This document shows, one piece after another, positions 8,252 to 15,719 of a DNA stretch of 64,000 nt (position 1 is its first letter; every line of letters begins with the position of its first letter). A program made the position numbers and the translations under genes. Origin of the DNA: Thiomicrorhabdus sp. ZW0627 (GTDB lineage Bacteria; Pseudomonadota; Gammaproteobacteria; Thiomicrospirales; Thiomicrospiraceae); NCBI RefSeq assembly GCF_029767005.1, contig NZ_JARUQR010000003.1, positions 62,001-126,000 of the forward strand, given 5' to 3'. The notes under the pieces were generated by a model, which was not told where the DNA came from, did not search any database, and saw nothing but the letters and a program-made list of their open reading frames with translations.

Positions 8252-9898
8252 TTAATCCTCGATTTCAGACAATACGTTGCCTAAAAGTTCGGTTAAACGG
8301 TCATTTTGCGAGTAATCAACCGGACAGTCGATGACTGTGACCGTATTGGCTTTCAAAGCCGCTTGTAAGGTTGGTAACAATTGATCCGAAGATTCGATAC
8401 GTACTCCTTCAGCACCGAAGGATTTCGCGTAATCGACAAAATTCGGGTTTTTAAAATCGATATAGGCGGAGCGTCCGAAACGGCGTTGTTGCTTCCATTC
8501 AATCAAGCCGTATTGACTGTCATTCCAGATCAAAATCACGATTGGTGTATTACAGCGCAGAGCAGTTTCGATCTCTTGTGAATTCATCATAAAACCGGCA
8601 TCACCGGTAACCGCAACAACGGCTTTATCCGGATTGGCCAATTTAGCGGAAATAGCCCCTGGTACGGCAATTCCCATTCCTGCAAAGCCGTTGGAAATGA
8701 TGCAGGTGTTTGGTAAATCACAACGGAACATACGCGCCATCCACATTTTATGAGCTCCTACATCGCAAATTGCGATATCAGCTTTTTTCATAGCGGTACG
8801 TAGGTCCCAGATGATTTTTTGTGGCAGCATCGGCCAATCTTCGCTCGTTGAACAACGATTCATTTCCTTAATCATGGCATCCCTGAGAGGAAAGTCGATC
8901 AAGGTATTATGTTGAGGTTCCGGAATTAGTTCTCCCAAAGCCGCCAGGTTACGACCGATATTTCCGATCAACTCGACTTCCGGAATGTAACTTTGATCAA
9001 CTTCGGATTTTTTCGTGTCAATGTGGATGATTCGATGATTTCGTTTCGGATTCCATAGGTGAGGGTGGTACTCAACCATATCGAATCCAACGCAGATAAC
9101 GACGTCTGCTCTGGCGAATCCGCCGTTTTCATAATCGCCTTTCTGTAAACCTGCAGAACCCATTGCCATGCCGTTTTTGAAGAAAGGGATGACGCCTTTG
9201 GCCATAAAAGTATTGACCACAGGAATGGAATGCTTTTCGACGAACTCCTGTAGATCCTTGCCTGCACGTGCTCTAACGGCTCCGTTACCGACAAGGATTA
9301 ATGGGTATTTCGCACTTTTGATCAGTTCAGCAGCGGTTTCTAGCAGTTCTTTATCTGCCAGAGTCAAACGGTTGGCACTTCTCGGTAATGGCGTTTCATT
9401 GGTTTCCATTTCGGTGATGTTTTCCGGTAGGTCAATGAATGTCGCTCCCGGTTTTTCGGCTTCGGCTAACTTGAAAGCTTTGCGGACCACTTCCGGAATG
9501 GTTTCCGGCTCCAAGACTTGAGCCGCGTATTTGGTGATGGGTTTGAACATGCTAACCAGATCCACCACTTGATGAGATTCTTTGTGCATTCGAGTTGTAG
9601 CGGCTTGTCCGGCGATTGCGACCAATGGTGCATTGTCCATATTGGCGTCTGCTACGCCGGTTACAAGGTTAGTGGCACCAGGCCCTAATGTAGATAAGCA
9701 AACCCCGGCACGACCCGTTAAACGGCCGTATACGTCAGCCATGAAAGCCGCACCTTGTTCATGTCGGGTAGTGATGAATTCAATTTTGGAATCCAGTAGG
9801 GCATCCATGATGTCCAGGTTTTCTTCACCGGGAATTCCAAAAATGTATTCAACGCCTTCGTTTTCCAGACATTGAACAAATAACTTAGCCGCTTTCAT
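8252..9898 (-). CDS. alsS: Acetolactate synthase-type thiamine diphosphate enzyme (AlsS-like)
   Basis: A 548-aa ThDP enzyme of the acetohydroxyacid synthase family, condensing two pyruvates to acetolactate. The N-terminal Pyr domain carries the catalytic glutamate E47 in TTRHEQGAAFMADVYGR. The C-terminal PP domain has the cofactor motif GDAGFMM...WND (about residues 432-459). No regulatory small subunit (ilvN/ilvH) lies alongside, and the length fits single-subunit catabolic AlsS, but a biosynthetic role or a relative with another 2-oxoacid substrate is possible. The ATG at 9898 is preceded by AGCGAGTGACAGC. An ACAGGCCTGT palindrome lies 54 bp upstream. Confidence 0.82.
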   Translation of the reverse strand: MKAAKLFVQCLENEGVEYIFGIPGEENLDIMDALLDSKIEFITTRHEQGAAFMADVYGRLTGRAGVCLSTLGPGATNLVTGVADANMDNAPLVAIAGQAATTRMHKESHQVVDLVSMFKPITKYAAQVLEPETIPEVVRKAFKLAEAEKPGATFIDLPENITEMETNETPLPRSANRLTLADKELLETAAELIKSAKYPLILVGNGAVRARAGKDLQEFVEKHSIPVVNTFMAKGVIPFFKNGMAMGSAGLQKGDYENGGFARADVVICVGFDMVEYHPHLWNPKRNHRIIHIDTKKSEVDQSYIPEVELIGNIGRNLAALGELIPEPQHNTLIDFPLRDAMIKEMNRCSTSEDWPMLPQKIIWDLRTAMKKADIAICDVGAHKMWMARMFRCDLPNTCIISNGFAGMGIAVPGAISAKLANPDKAVVAVTGDAGFMMNSQEIETALRCNTPIVILIWNDSQYGLIEWKQQRRFGRSAYIDFKNPNFVDYAKSFGAEGVRIESSDQLLPTLQAALKANTVTVIDCPVDYSQNDRLTELLGNVLSEIED

Positions 9899-9951
9899 GC
9901 TGTCACTCGCTTTGTAATATTGAATTGTTTTTTATTTTAGGGGTAAAAATA

Positions 9952-9961
9952 ACAGGCCTGT
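9952..9961. repeat. ACAGGCCTGT dispersed palindrome, copy 3
   Basis: Exact copy within AACAGGCCTGTT (9951-9962), in the 5' region of the acetolactate synthase gene. It is the only exact copy not close to a stop codon. The rest of the 243-bp gap (9899-10141) is AT-rich and holds the dsbA terminator. Confidence 0.8.
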
Positions 9962-10083
9962 TGGAAATATGGAATCGTTTCTTACCAACTTTATCTGTTC
10001 AGGGCATGATATTTTATTAAATCGTTTATGTATACGATGAAATACTTAAAAATATTACGAATTGAAATATTTTTGAGTTATAT

Positions 10084-10118
10084 AAAAAACCCCGAATGGA
10101 TTGTTCGGGGTTTTGATA
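10084..10118 (-). terminator. Intrinsic terminator after dsbA
   Basis: 11-bp stem AAAACCCCGAA (10086-10096) / TTCGGGGTTTT (10104-10114) with a 7-nt loop. Read leftward it ends in a T tract, closing the resB-ccsA-dsbA operon. Confidence 0.9.
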
Positions 10119-10141
10119 GGTAATGGGAATAATCGAATAAA

Positions 10142-10777
10142 CTATTTATTCGTTAGATAATCGACCACGTTCCACATTCTTTTCTGGCTATGTGTCATCG
10201 GAACGTCGGTAATGTATTTGCCGTTCACAATGACCGCCGGTACACCGTCGATTCCGTAGGATTTAGTGACTTTTATGGCGTTTCGGACCAGTTGATCCAC
10301 CTTAAAGCTATTGAATGTAGATTCAAAATCCTTTTCTTTTACTCCGAATTGAGTGAAGAATTTCGCGATCGCCTTGACTGTAAACAGAGGTTTTTTGTCC
10401 CTATGCAAAGCGTCAAAGAATGGGGTATGAGATTGCTTCAATACGCCCAGTTCTTTGGCTGTGTAGTACACCTTAGCCATGAAAATCCAGTTAGGATTGT
10501 TCAATACGGCCGGAACCTGTTCAAAATAAACATCTTCCGGTTTGGTTTTTAGCCATCCATGGATACTCGGTTCAAGATGGTAACAATGCGGGCATCCGTA
10601 ATAAAACACCTCGGTGACTTGTTTATTGTGCGGTGCAATGGAAACCGGCTGGGGGATTTTTTTATATTCCACACCTTCTTCAAACCCAAAATCCTCTTGT
10701 TGCGCAATGGCGGCGTTTGAGAATAGGGCGATGAAAGCACCGGCAGCCAGTGTTTTTAACCAAGTTCTACGTAACAT
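10142..10777 (-). CDS. dsbA: DsbA-type periplasmic thiol:disulfide oxidoreductase
   Basis: A 211-aa DsbA that introduces disulfides into exported proteins. It has a signal peptide (about residues 1-26, MLRRTWLKTLAAG... ending SNAAIAQ), the active site YGCPHCYHLE (C62, C65), and the cis-proline loop GVPAVIVNG. ATG at 10777 is chosen because TTAGAGG lies just upstream; an in-frame ATG at 10810 would add 11 non-signal residues. It is the last gene of the resB-ccsA-dsbA operon. In system II maturation, thiol redox control of apocytochrome CXXCH is required, which fits this position. Confidence 0.93.
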   Translation of the reverse strand: MLRRTWLKTLAAGAFIALFSNAAIAQQEDFGFEEGVEYKKIPQPVSIAPHNKQVTEVFYYGCPHCYHLEPSIHGWLKTKPEDVYFEQVPAVLNNPNWIFMAKVYYTAKELGVLKQSHTPFFDALHRDKKPLFTVKAIAKFFTQFGVKEKDFESTFNSFKVDQLVRNAIKVTKSYGIDGVPAVIVNGKYITDVPMTHSQKRMWNVVDYLTNK

Positions 10778-10810
10778 GCAAACCTCTAAATTAAGTTGAA
10801 TCGATTCCAA

Positions 10811-10820
10811 ACAGGCCTGT
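10811..10820. repeat. ACAGGCCTGT dispersed palindrome, copy 4
   Basis: Exact copy in the 42-bp gap between ccsA and dsbA. It overlaps the first base of the ccsA stop codon (TAA at 10822-10820 on the minus strand), so a copy sits inside an operon. Confidence 0.8.
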
Positions 10821-11998
10821 TACAGCTCACCATAAGAGTGTAGTCCGGATAGGAACATATTAACACCAAGGAAAGCAAAAGTAGTGACCAGCAAACCGAT
10901 CAGAGCCCACCAAGCCATCGGTGTTCCGCGCCAACCTTTACTCATTCGGATATGTAACCAAGCCGCATAATTCAACCAAACGATCAATGCCCAAGTTTCT
11001 TTAGGATCCCATGACCAGTAACCCCCCCAGGCTTCAGCTGCCCACATCGCACCCAGAACGGTGGCGATTGTGAAGAAAGCGAACCCTAGAGAGATGGATT
11101 TATACATAAGGTCATCCATCAGTTCTAAAGAAGGCATTCGTTTTACAAAGCCGTTTTCAGGGTTCTTTTGAGCCAGTTTGGAAGAGATCAAATAAGCAAG
11201 ACCAACCATTGCAGCGATTGAGAAACTACCGTATCCGATGAAGTTGGCCGGGACGTGAATCTTCATCCACCAACTCTTCAATGCAGGTACCAGAGGTTGG
11301 ATTACATTGGCGCCCTTATCGAAGGTATACCAAAGGATAAACCCAACGGCAGCACTGACAACCAACATGACGAAACCACCCAGAGTACGGGTTTTGTATT
11401 TCTGTTCGTAGTACAGATAAATCAAAGCGGTGATTACTACGAATAGAATGAATACTTCATACAGGCTACTGACCGGAATGTGGCCATAATCCGTGTTGAT
11501 GATGTAAGATTCGCGCCAGCGTACCATCATGCCGACCAGACCGAAAACCGCTGCAGTCCAAACCATGGAAGTAGCCACTTTACCAGTGAAGTCCGACTTT
11601 TGATAAAGTGCGAAGAAATAAGTGATGGTTGCTAAAACGAATAGGGCGTTCATCCACATGATCGCCGATTGGCTGGAAACCAGGTATTTGAGAAAAAACG
11701 CCTGTTCGTTAGCCGTGATGTGGTCTCCGTGCATCTGGTAGGTATAGATCGCTAAAAGACTCAATAGAGCGACGGCAATGGCGGCCGGCTGGAAGCTGCG
11801 CCATTTCATACCAAGCCAGATCAAACCGATGGTAGCACCGGCCAGAATGGTGTCTTCATAGTAGTCCATCAGGCTACCGTATTGATTCCAGGCGATTAAA
11901 CTACTGGCAATGACAAAAATTGCCCAAGCAATGTTCCTTAAATCAAAGTACTTTTTTTCTGATGAATTGAATTCATTCGTCACGCTGTTAGTGTGCAT
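10820..11998 (-). CDS. ccsA: Cytochrome c biogenesis protein CcsA/ResC (system II haem handling)
   Basis: A 392-aa multi-spanning membrane protein that delivers and ligates haem to apocytochrome c together with ResB/Ccs1. The WWD-type periplasmic loop is visible as WGGYWSWDPKETWALIVW (about residues 321-338), flanked by the membrane histidines expected for haem binding (e.g. LNYAAWLH). About eight or more transmembrane segments. It lies 12 bp downstream of resB. System II is less usual than the Ccm system in gammaproteobacteria but common in sulfur oxidisers. Confidence 0.92.
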   Translation of the reverse strand: MHTNSVTNEFNSSEKKYFDLRNIAWAIFVIASSLIAWNQYGSLMDYYEDTILAGATIGLIWLGMKWRSFQPAAIAVALLSLLAIYTYQMHGDHITANEQAFFLKYLVSSQSAIMWMNALFVLATITYFFALYQKSDFTGKVATSMVWTAAVFGLVGMMVRWRESYIINTDYGHIPVSSLYEVFILFVVITALIYLYYEQKYKTRTLGGFVMLVVSAAVGFILWYTFDKGANVIQPLVPALKSWWMKIHVPANFIGYGSFSIAAMVGLAYLISSKLAQKNPENGFVKRMPSLELMDDLMYKSISLGFAFFTIATVLGAMWAAEAWGGYWSWDPKETWALIVWLNYAAWLHIRMSKGWRGTPMAWWALIGLLVTTFAFLGVNMFLSGLHSYGEL

Positions 11999-12010
11999 GG
12001 TCAGTTACCT

Positions 12011-14053
12011 TTAATCAGTTTGTTTAACGGGCTGTTGAATTTGATCAACGAGCGCATTAAATTCAATTTCAGTTTCTGGCAGATGTTTTTTATCTCTGCC
12101 GGCTACAGTAATTTCGGTTGATTGGTTGTCGGTTGAATCACCGGATTGTTTGTTTTGGATATGCACCCAAATGCGTTTCTGGCGCATATAGAACAAAAAG
12201 AATACCCCGATTATAAGCATTGCACTCCCAAAATAAACCACATCTTTTCCAGGTGATTTTGTGATTTGCAATCCGGTCGATTGGATCTGTTTGAACGATT
12301 TCAGTTCGAAATACATTGGCGGTCCGAATCGAGACAGGCCGTTGAAGGCGTTCAGGGCATCTTCAAACCAACGTTTGTTGAAATCGGAAATATCCTGGTC
12401 ATGTCCGATCTGTCTTCCTTCTTTTTTAAGAACTGAAAGGTAGAGGCTTTGTAATGCAAAACTGGTTTGACTGAAATAGTAGTCGGAAACCTTTTCTTGT
12501 TCTTCTTTAGGAACGTTTTTACTGACGAACTCTGAAATTCCATCAAATCCTTTCGAACGGAACAGACTTAACAACTGTCGCATCAAACGAATCTGAAGTT
12601 CGTAGGTTTTATCGGTGATCTGGTCAGTTTTAGGAAAAGATTCTGTCAGAATTTTATTGGTTTCGACCGGATTGTTGATCAAAGCCAGGAACTTGAAGAA
12701 ACGGGTTTTTTCCTTATTAGCATCTGCTGGAATGAACAGGTAACGGAACGGTTCGCTGTTCATGGTACGGACACCTGTCATGAAGAACCAGCGGCCTTCC
12801 TGAAGGTTCGGCATCATGTAATTGTCGTATTCCCAAGCTTTTCCTTGTTCGTTACGGACTTTGAAGATGATCGACGGGCCGTTATTGTGGAACTTTTTAC
12901 CGGTTTCAGCTTTTTCAGCTTCGGTTGCCGGCACCATGTTGAAGAGACGGAAGTCGTTGATTTCAACATTGAAGCGGCCAATTGGTGTTTTCAAAGGTTC
13001 GGTCTTATTAACGGCAGTTTTCAGATCGATTGCGTTTTCAACCGGTGATAGCAACGGATGCACCTTCAGGTTCAGAATGGAACCGCCGTCTCCGAATGAA
13101 GATTGGTAAATCGCATAGTTCTTATAGTAGAGCGGGTGATTGACGGCGATAGTCTTTTCGATAGGCTTGTCCAGGTCCGGCGCTGTCAGAATCAGATCAC
13201 TTTCAAAGGATTTAGGCATTCCGGTATCGTAATATTCAATGCGGAAGTCTTTCACTTCAACCGTGAAAGGCAGTTTTTGAACCAGATAACCATTTTCATA
13301 AGGCAGGAACAACACATCGGTTTTTTGCCCTTCAGGTACATTCACCGTACCGCGGAAAGAGAGATTTTCAGGCCCCATCCAGGCTGTTTGCGGTACTTTG
13401 TCCAAAGAGACTGTACGGGTTTCAGGGACGAGTTTGCCGGTTAATTCACGGTATTTAAGTAAAAGGTTGCTGTCCAGTAGGGCGCCGATACAGATGACGA
13501 TGATCGAAATATGGGTGAAAAAGTAACCCAAACGGTTCCATCTTCCTTTTAGGCCTGCAACGGTAACGCTGCCATCGTCGCGCTGGTGAATCTTGGTTTT
13601 ATAACCGTTGTGCTTTAACAGGTTTTGGGCTCTTTGGACTTCACTTTCAAGGTTGCTTTCACTGTCGAATGTTGCATGGTTAGGCTGATGCTTTAGGGCG
13701 TTCAACGAAAGTTTTTCGTTGTATTGTTTCATGTCTTTGATGAATGTTGGCGTGTTGCGGGTAACGCAGACACTGGTCGAAAGCAGCAGGAACAGTAGAA
13801 CCAGAACGAACCATGCGGCGCCATATACATGGAAAAGGCCTAAAGAATTGAAGACCTCGGACCAGAAAGGACCGAATTTGATGACGTAGTCCTGGGTGGT
13901 TTGGTCTTGTTTTAATACCGTACCGACTACCGAGGCGATGGATAACATCACCAACAAGGTAACAGCGAGGTTCATCGAGCCCAAAAAGTCGACAAGTACC
14001 TTGTTTTTCTTATGGTTGGAAGTAGGGTTTTTTGAAATATCTGCTTGAGTCAT
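12011..14053 (-). CDS. resB: Cytochrome c biogenesis protein ResB/Ccs1
   Basis: A 680-aa ResB-family protein, partner of CcsA in system II cytochrome c maturation. Three hydrophobic segments occur in the first third (LGSMNLAVTLLVMLSIASVVG; YGAAWFVLVLLFLLLSTSVC; GYFFTHISIIVICIGALL), then a large periplasmic domain, then a last membrane segment near residue 610 (VVYFGSAMLIIGVFFLFYM) and a cytoplasmic tail. The order matches the family. It is the first gene of the resB-ccsA-dsbA operon and is divergent from engB over a 121-bp gap. Confidence 0.92.
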   Translation of the reverse strand: MTQADISKNPTSNHKKNKVLVDFLGSMNLAVTLLVMLSIASVVGTVLKQDQTTQDYVIKFGPFWSEVFNSLGLFHVYGAAWFVLVLLFLLLSTSVCVTRNTPTFIKDMKQYNEKLSLNALKHQPNHATFDSESNLESEVQRAQNLLKHNGYKTKIHQRDDGSVTVAGLKGRWNRLGYFFTHISIIVICIGALLDSNLLLKYRELTGKLVPETRTVSLDKVPQTAWMGPENLSFRGTVNVPEGQKTDVLFLPYENGYLVQKLPFTVEVKDFRIEYYDTGMPKSFESDLILTAPDLDKPIEKTIAVNHPLYYKNYAIYQSSFGDGGSILNLKVHPLLSPVENAIDLKTAVNKTEPLKTPIGRFNVEINDFRLFNMVPATEAEKAETGKKFHNNGPSIIFKVRNEQGKAWEYDNYMMPNLQEGRWFFMTGVRTMNSEPFRYLFIPADANKEKTRFFKFLALINNPVETNKILTESFPKTDQITDKTYELQIRLMRQLLSLFRSKGFDGISEFVSKNVPKEEQEKVSDYYFSQTSFALQSLYLSVLKKEGRQIGHDQDISDFNKRWFEDALNAFNGLSRFGPPMYFELKSFKQIQSTGLQITKSPGKDVVYFGSAMLIIGVFFLFYMRQKRIWVHIQNKQSGDSTDNQSTEITVAGRDKKHLPETEIEFNALVDQIQQPVKQTD

Positions 14054-14174
14054 AAGTTTAAATTCTGGTTCAAGGCGACAAGACGGGCCTTCTTTGGCGC
14101 CAATAAATGATTTGAAAAAATAGTGTAGAGTATATACTTATGCAAACTATTGATAAAGTATTAAAGATTATTCT

Positions 14175-14819
14175 ATGCAACACCCTCTATATCAAAAAGC
14201 GACTTACCTGAAAAGTGTCCCGACTTTGGCGTTATGTCCTGAAGACATTGGCTATGAAGTCGCTTTTGCCGGCCGTTCGAATGCCGGTAAATCAAGTGCC
14301 TTGAACGTGATTACTTCGCAGAAGGCATTGGCGCGTACCAGTAAGACACCCGGTCGCACACAATTAATTAACTTTTTTGAATGCGATCCGGAACGACGAC
14401 TGGTGGATCTGCCGGGTTACGGATTTGCGAAGGTTAACATTAAGATCAAACGTGCTTGGGAAGCAGGTTTGTCGGAATACATCGAAAAACGTCAATGTCT
14501 GAAAGGATTGATTTTGTTGATGGATTCACGTATGCCGCCGACCGATATCGATTTGGTGATGTTGGATTGGACGTTGGACTTAAATCTGCCGGTGCACGTT
14601 CTTCTGACTAAGTCGGACAAGCTTAAAAAAGGGCCGGCTAAGGCCAATTTAATGAAGTTGCAGAAACTCCTGAAAGAAAATTATCCGCACGCAACTGCCC
14701 AATTGTTCTCTTCTTTGAAGCGTGATGGGTTGATTCAGGTCTGGAACAAATTGGACGAATGGATGGCTTATGAAAGGCCGGTAAAGGAAAATAAAGACGA
14801 TAAAAAAGTGGCGGAATAA
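14175..14819 (+). CDS. engB: Ribosome-biogenesis GTPase EngB (YihA/YsxC)
   Basis: A 214-aa TRAFAC-class GTPase needed for 50S subunit assembly. G1 is GRSNAGKSSALN (about residues 33-44), the G2 region is TPGRTQ, G3 is DLPGYGFAKV and G4 is LTKSDKL. Length is typical. It is divergent from resB, and a strong hairpin terminator follows 12 bp after the stop. Confidence 0.95.
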   Translation: MQHPLYQKATYLKSVPTLALCPEDIGYEVAFAGRSNAGKSSALNVITSQKALARTSKTPGRTQLINFFECDPERRLVDLPGYGFAKVNIKIKRAWEAGLSEYIEKRQCLKGLILLMDSRMPPTDIDLVMLDWTLDLNLPVHVLLTKSDKLKKGPAKANLMKLQKLLKENYPHATAQLFSSLKRDGLIQVWNKLDEWMAYERPVKENKDDKKVAE

Positions 14820-14831
14820 AAGTTCCGAAAC

Positions 14832-14861
14832 AAAAAAGGCCTCATAACGAGGCCTTTTTTA
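14832..14861. terminator. Bidirectional terminator between engB and the outer-membrane protein gene
   Basis: Perfect 12-bp stem AAAAAAGGCCTC (14832-14843) / GAGGCCTTTTTT (14849-14860) with a 5-nt loop. Confidence 0.92.
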
Positions 14862-14878
14862 TAGATGAAAACCAATAC

Positions 14879-15622
14879 TTAAAAGCGATAACCCGCTTTA
14901 ATCGAATAGGTTCCGTAATCACCAATCTGGTTGTAACCGATCATGACATCCATAACTAGCAAGTTGATATTCAATCCGGCGGAAACTTTCATTAGGGAAA
15001 CGTCTTCGGTTTTTAGGTTGACACTGCTGTTGGCGTTGGCGACTTTTGGATCGACACTGGCAAGTACCCAACCGATTCCCGCGTAAGGGGTCAAATTAGC
15101 AAAGCCTTTGGAGATGCCGAAATCAACACCATAGCTGTTGAAGTTCAGAGCATCAATACCGGACGCCTGAGTGTAATTCCCGCTTACGGAAACGGCCGGT
15201 TGGGTTGTACCGCCTTCAAGTATGGCGTAACGCAGCTCAGCGCTCCAGCTTGAAGCGTCACTGTCTCCAAGGACGTTGTAATGAAGCCCGATATCGAAAC
15301 CTCCCGGTAGACCTTTCAGAGCGTGAAGGCTGTATACCGGTAACAGGTCCTTATTGCGTTTGGTTTGGTTAGAGAGCTTATAACCCGTTTCCACCAGGTT
15401 GACAGAGGCACCGACATCAAATCCGGTCACGCCCATGTATTCAGCCGGAAACATAGTTTTATGACTGAATACATTGGTTACGCTTTCGGCGAACTGTTCA
15501 AAATCGTTCTGGGAAGCGAAATTCAGGGTATTGATGTTGTTGTCTGCCATAGCGTTGAACGACAGGCCGAAAAGAGCCGATGCCAACATGGATTTATTCA
15601 GTTTGGAAATTCGGGTGTTCAA
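14879..15622 (-). CDS. Outer-membrane beta-barrel protein of unknown role
   Basis: A 247-aa exported protein. The signal peptide is about residues 1-26 (SMLASALFGLSFNAMA|DN). The mature part shows alternating amphipathic strands and ends in YSIKAGYRF; a C-terminal phenylalanine is the usual signal for outer-membrane barrel assembly. Segments such as NSYGVDFGISKGFANLTPYAG, split between strands, resemble small porin-like barrels, but no named family was recognised. It sits between engB (convergent) and polA (upstream, same strand), with no functional clue from context. Confidence 0.75.
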   Translation of the reverse strand: MNTRISKLNKSMLASALFGLSFNAMADNNINTLNFASQNDFEQFAESVTNVFSHKTMFPAEYMGVTGFDVGASVNLVETGYKLSNQTKRNKDLLPVYSLHALKGLPGGFDIGLHYNVLGDSDASSWSAELRYAILEGGTTQPAVSVSGNYTQASGIDALNFNSYGVDFGISKGFANLTPYAGIGWVLASVDPKVANANSSVNLKTEDVSLMKVSAGLNINLLVMDVMIGYNQIGDYGTYSIKAGYRF

Positions 15623-15719
15623 GATAAACTCCTAAGTAAAAATAATTATCGGCTTAAATATACCGTATCTTCAACAGGCCGGGGCGGTTTTTTCAGAACC
15701 TTATCAGGCCTTTTGGAAA

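Noticed and set aside
15623-15719. Half copies of the palindrome (AACAGGCCGGGG and TATCAGGCCTTT) between the barrel gene and polA
   Set aside because: Neither is palindromic, so they were not counted as members of the repeat family.
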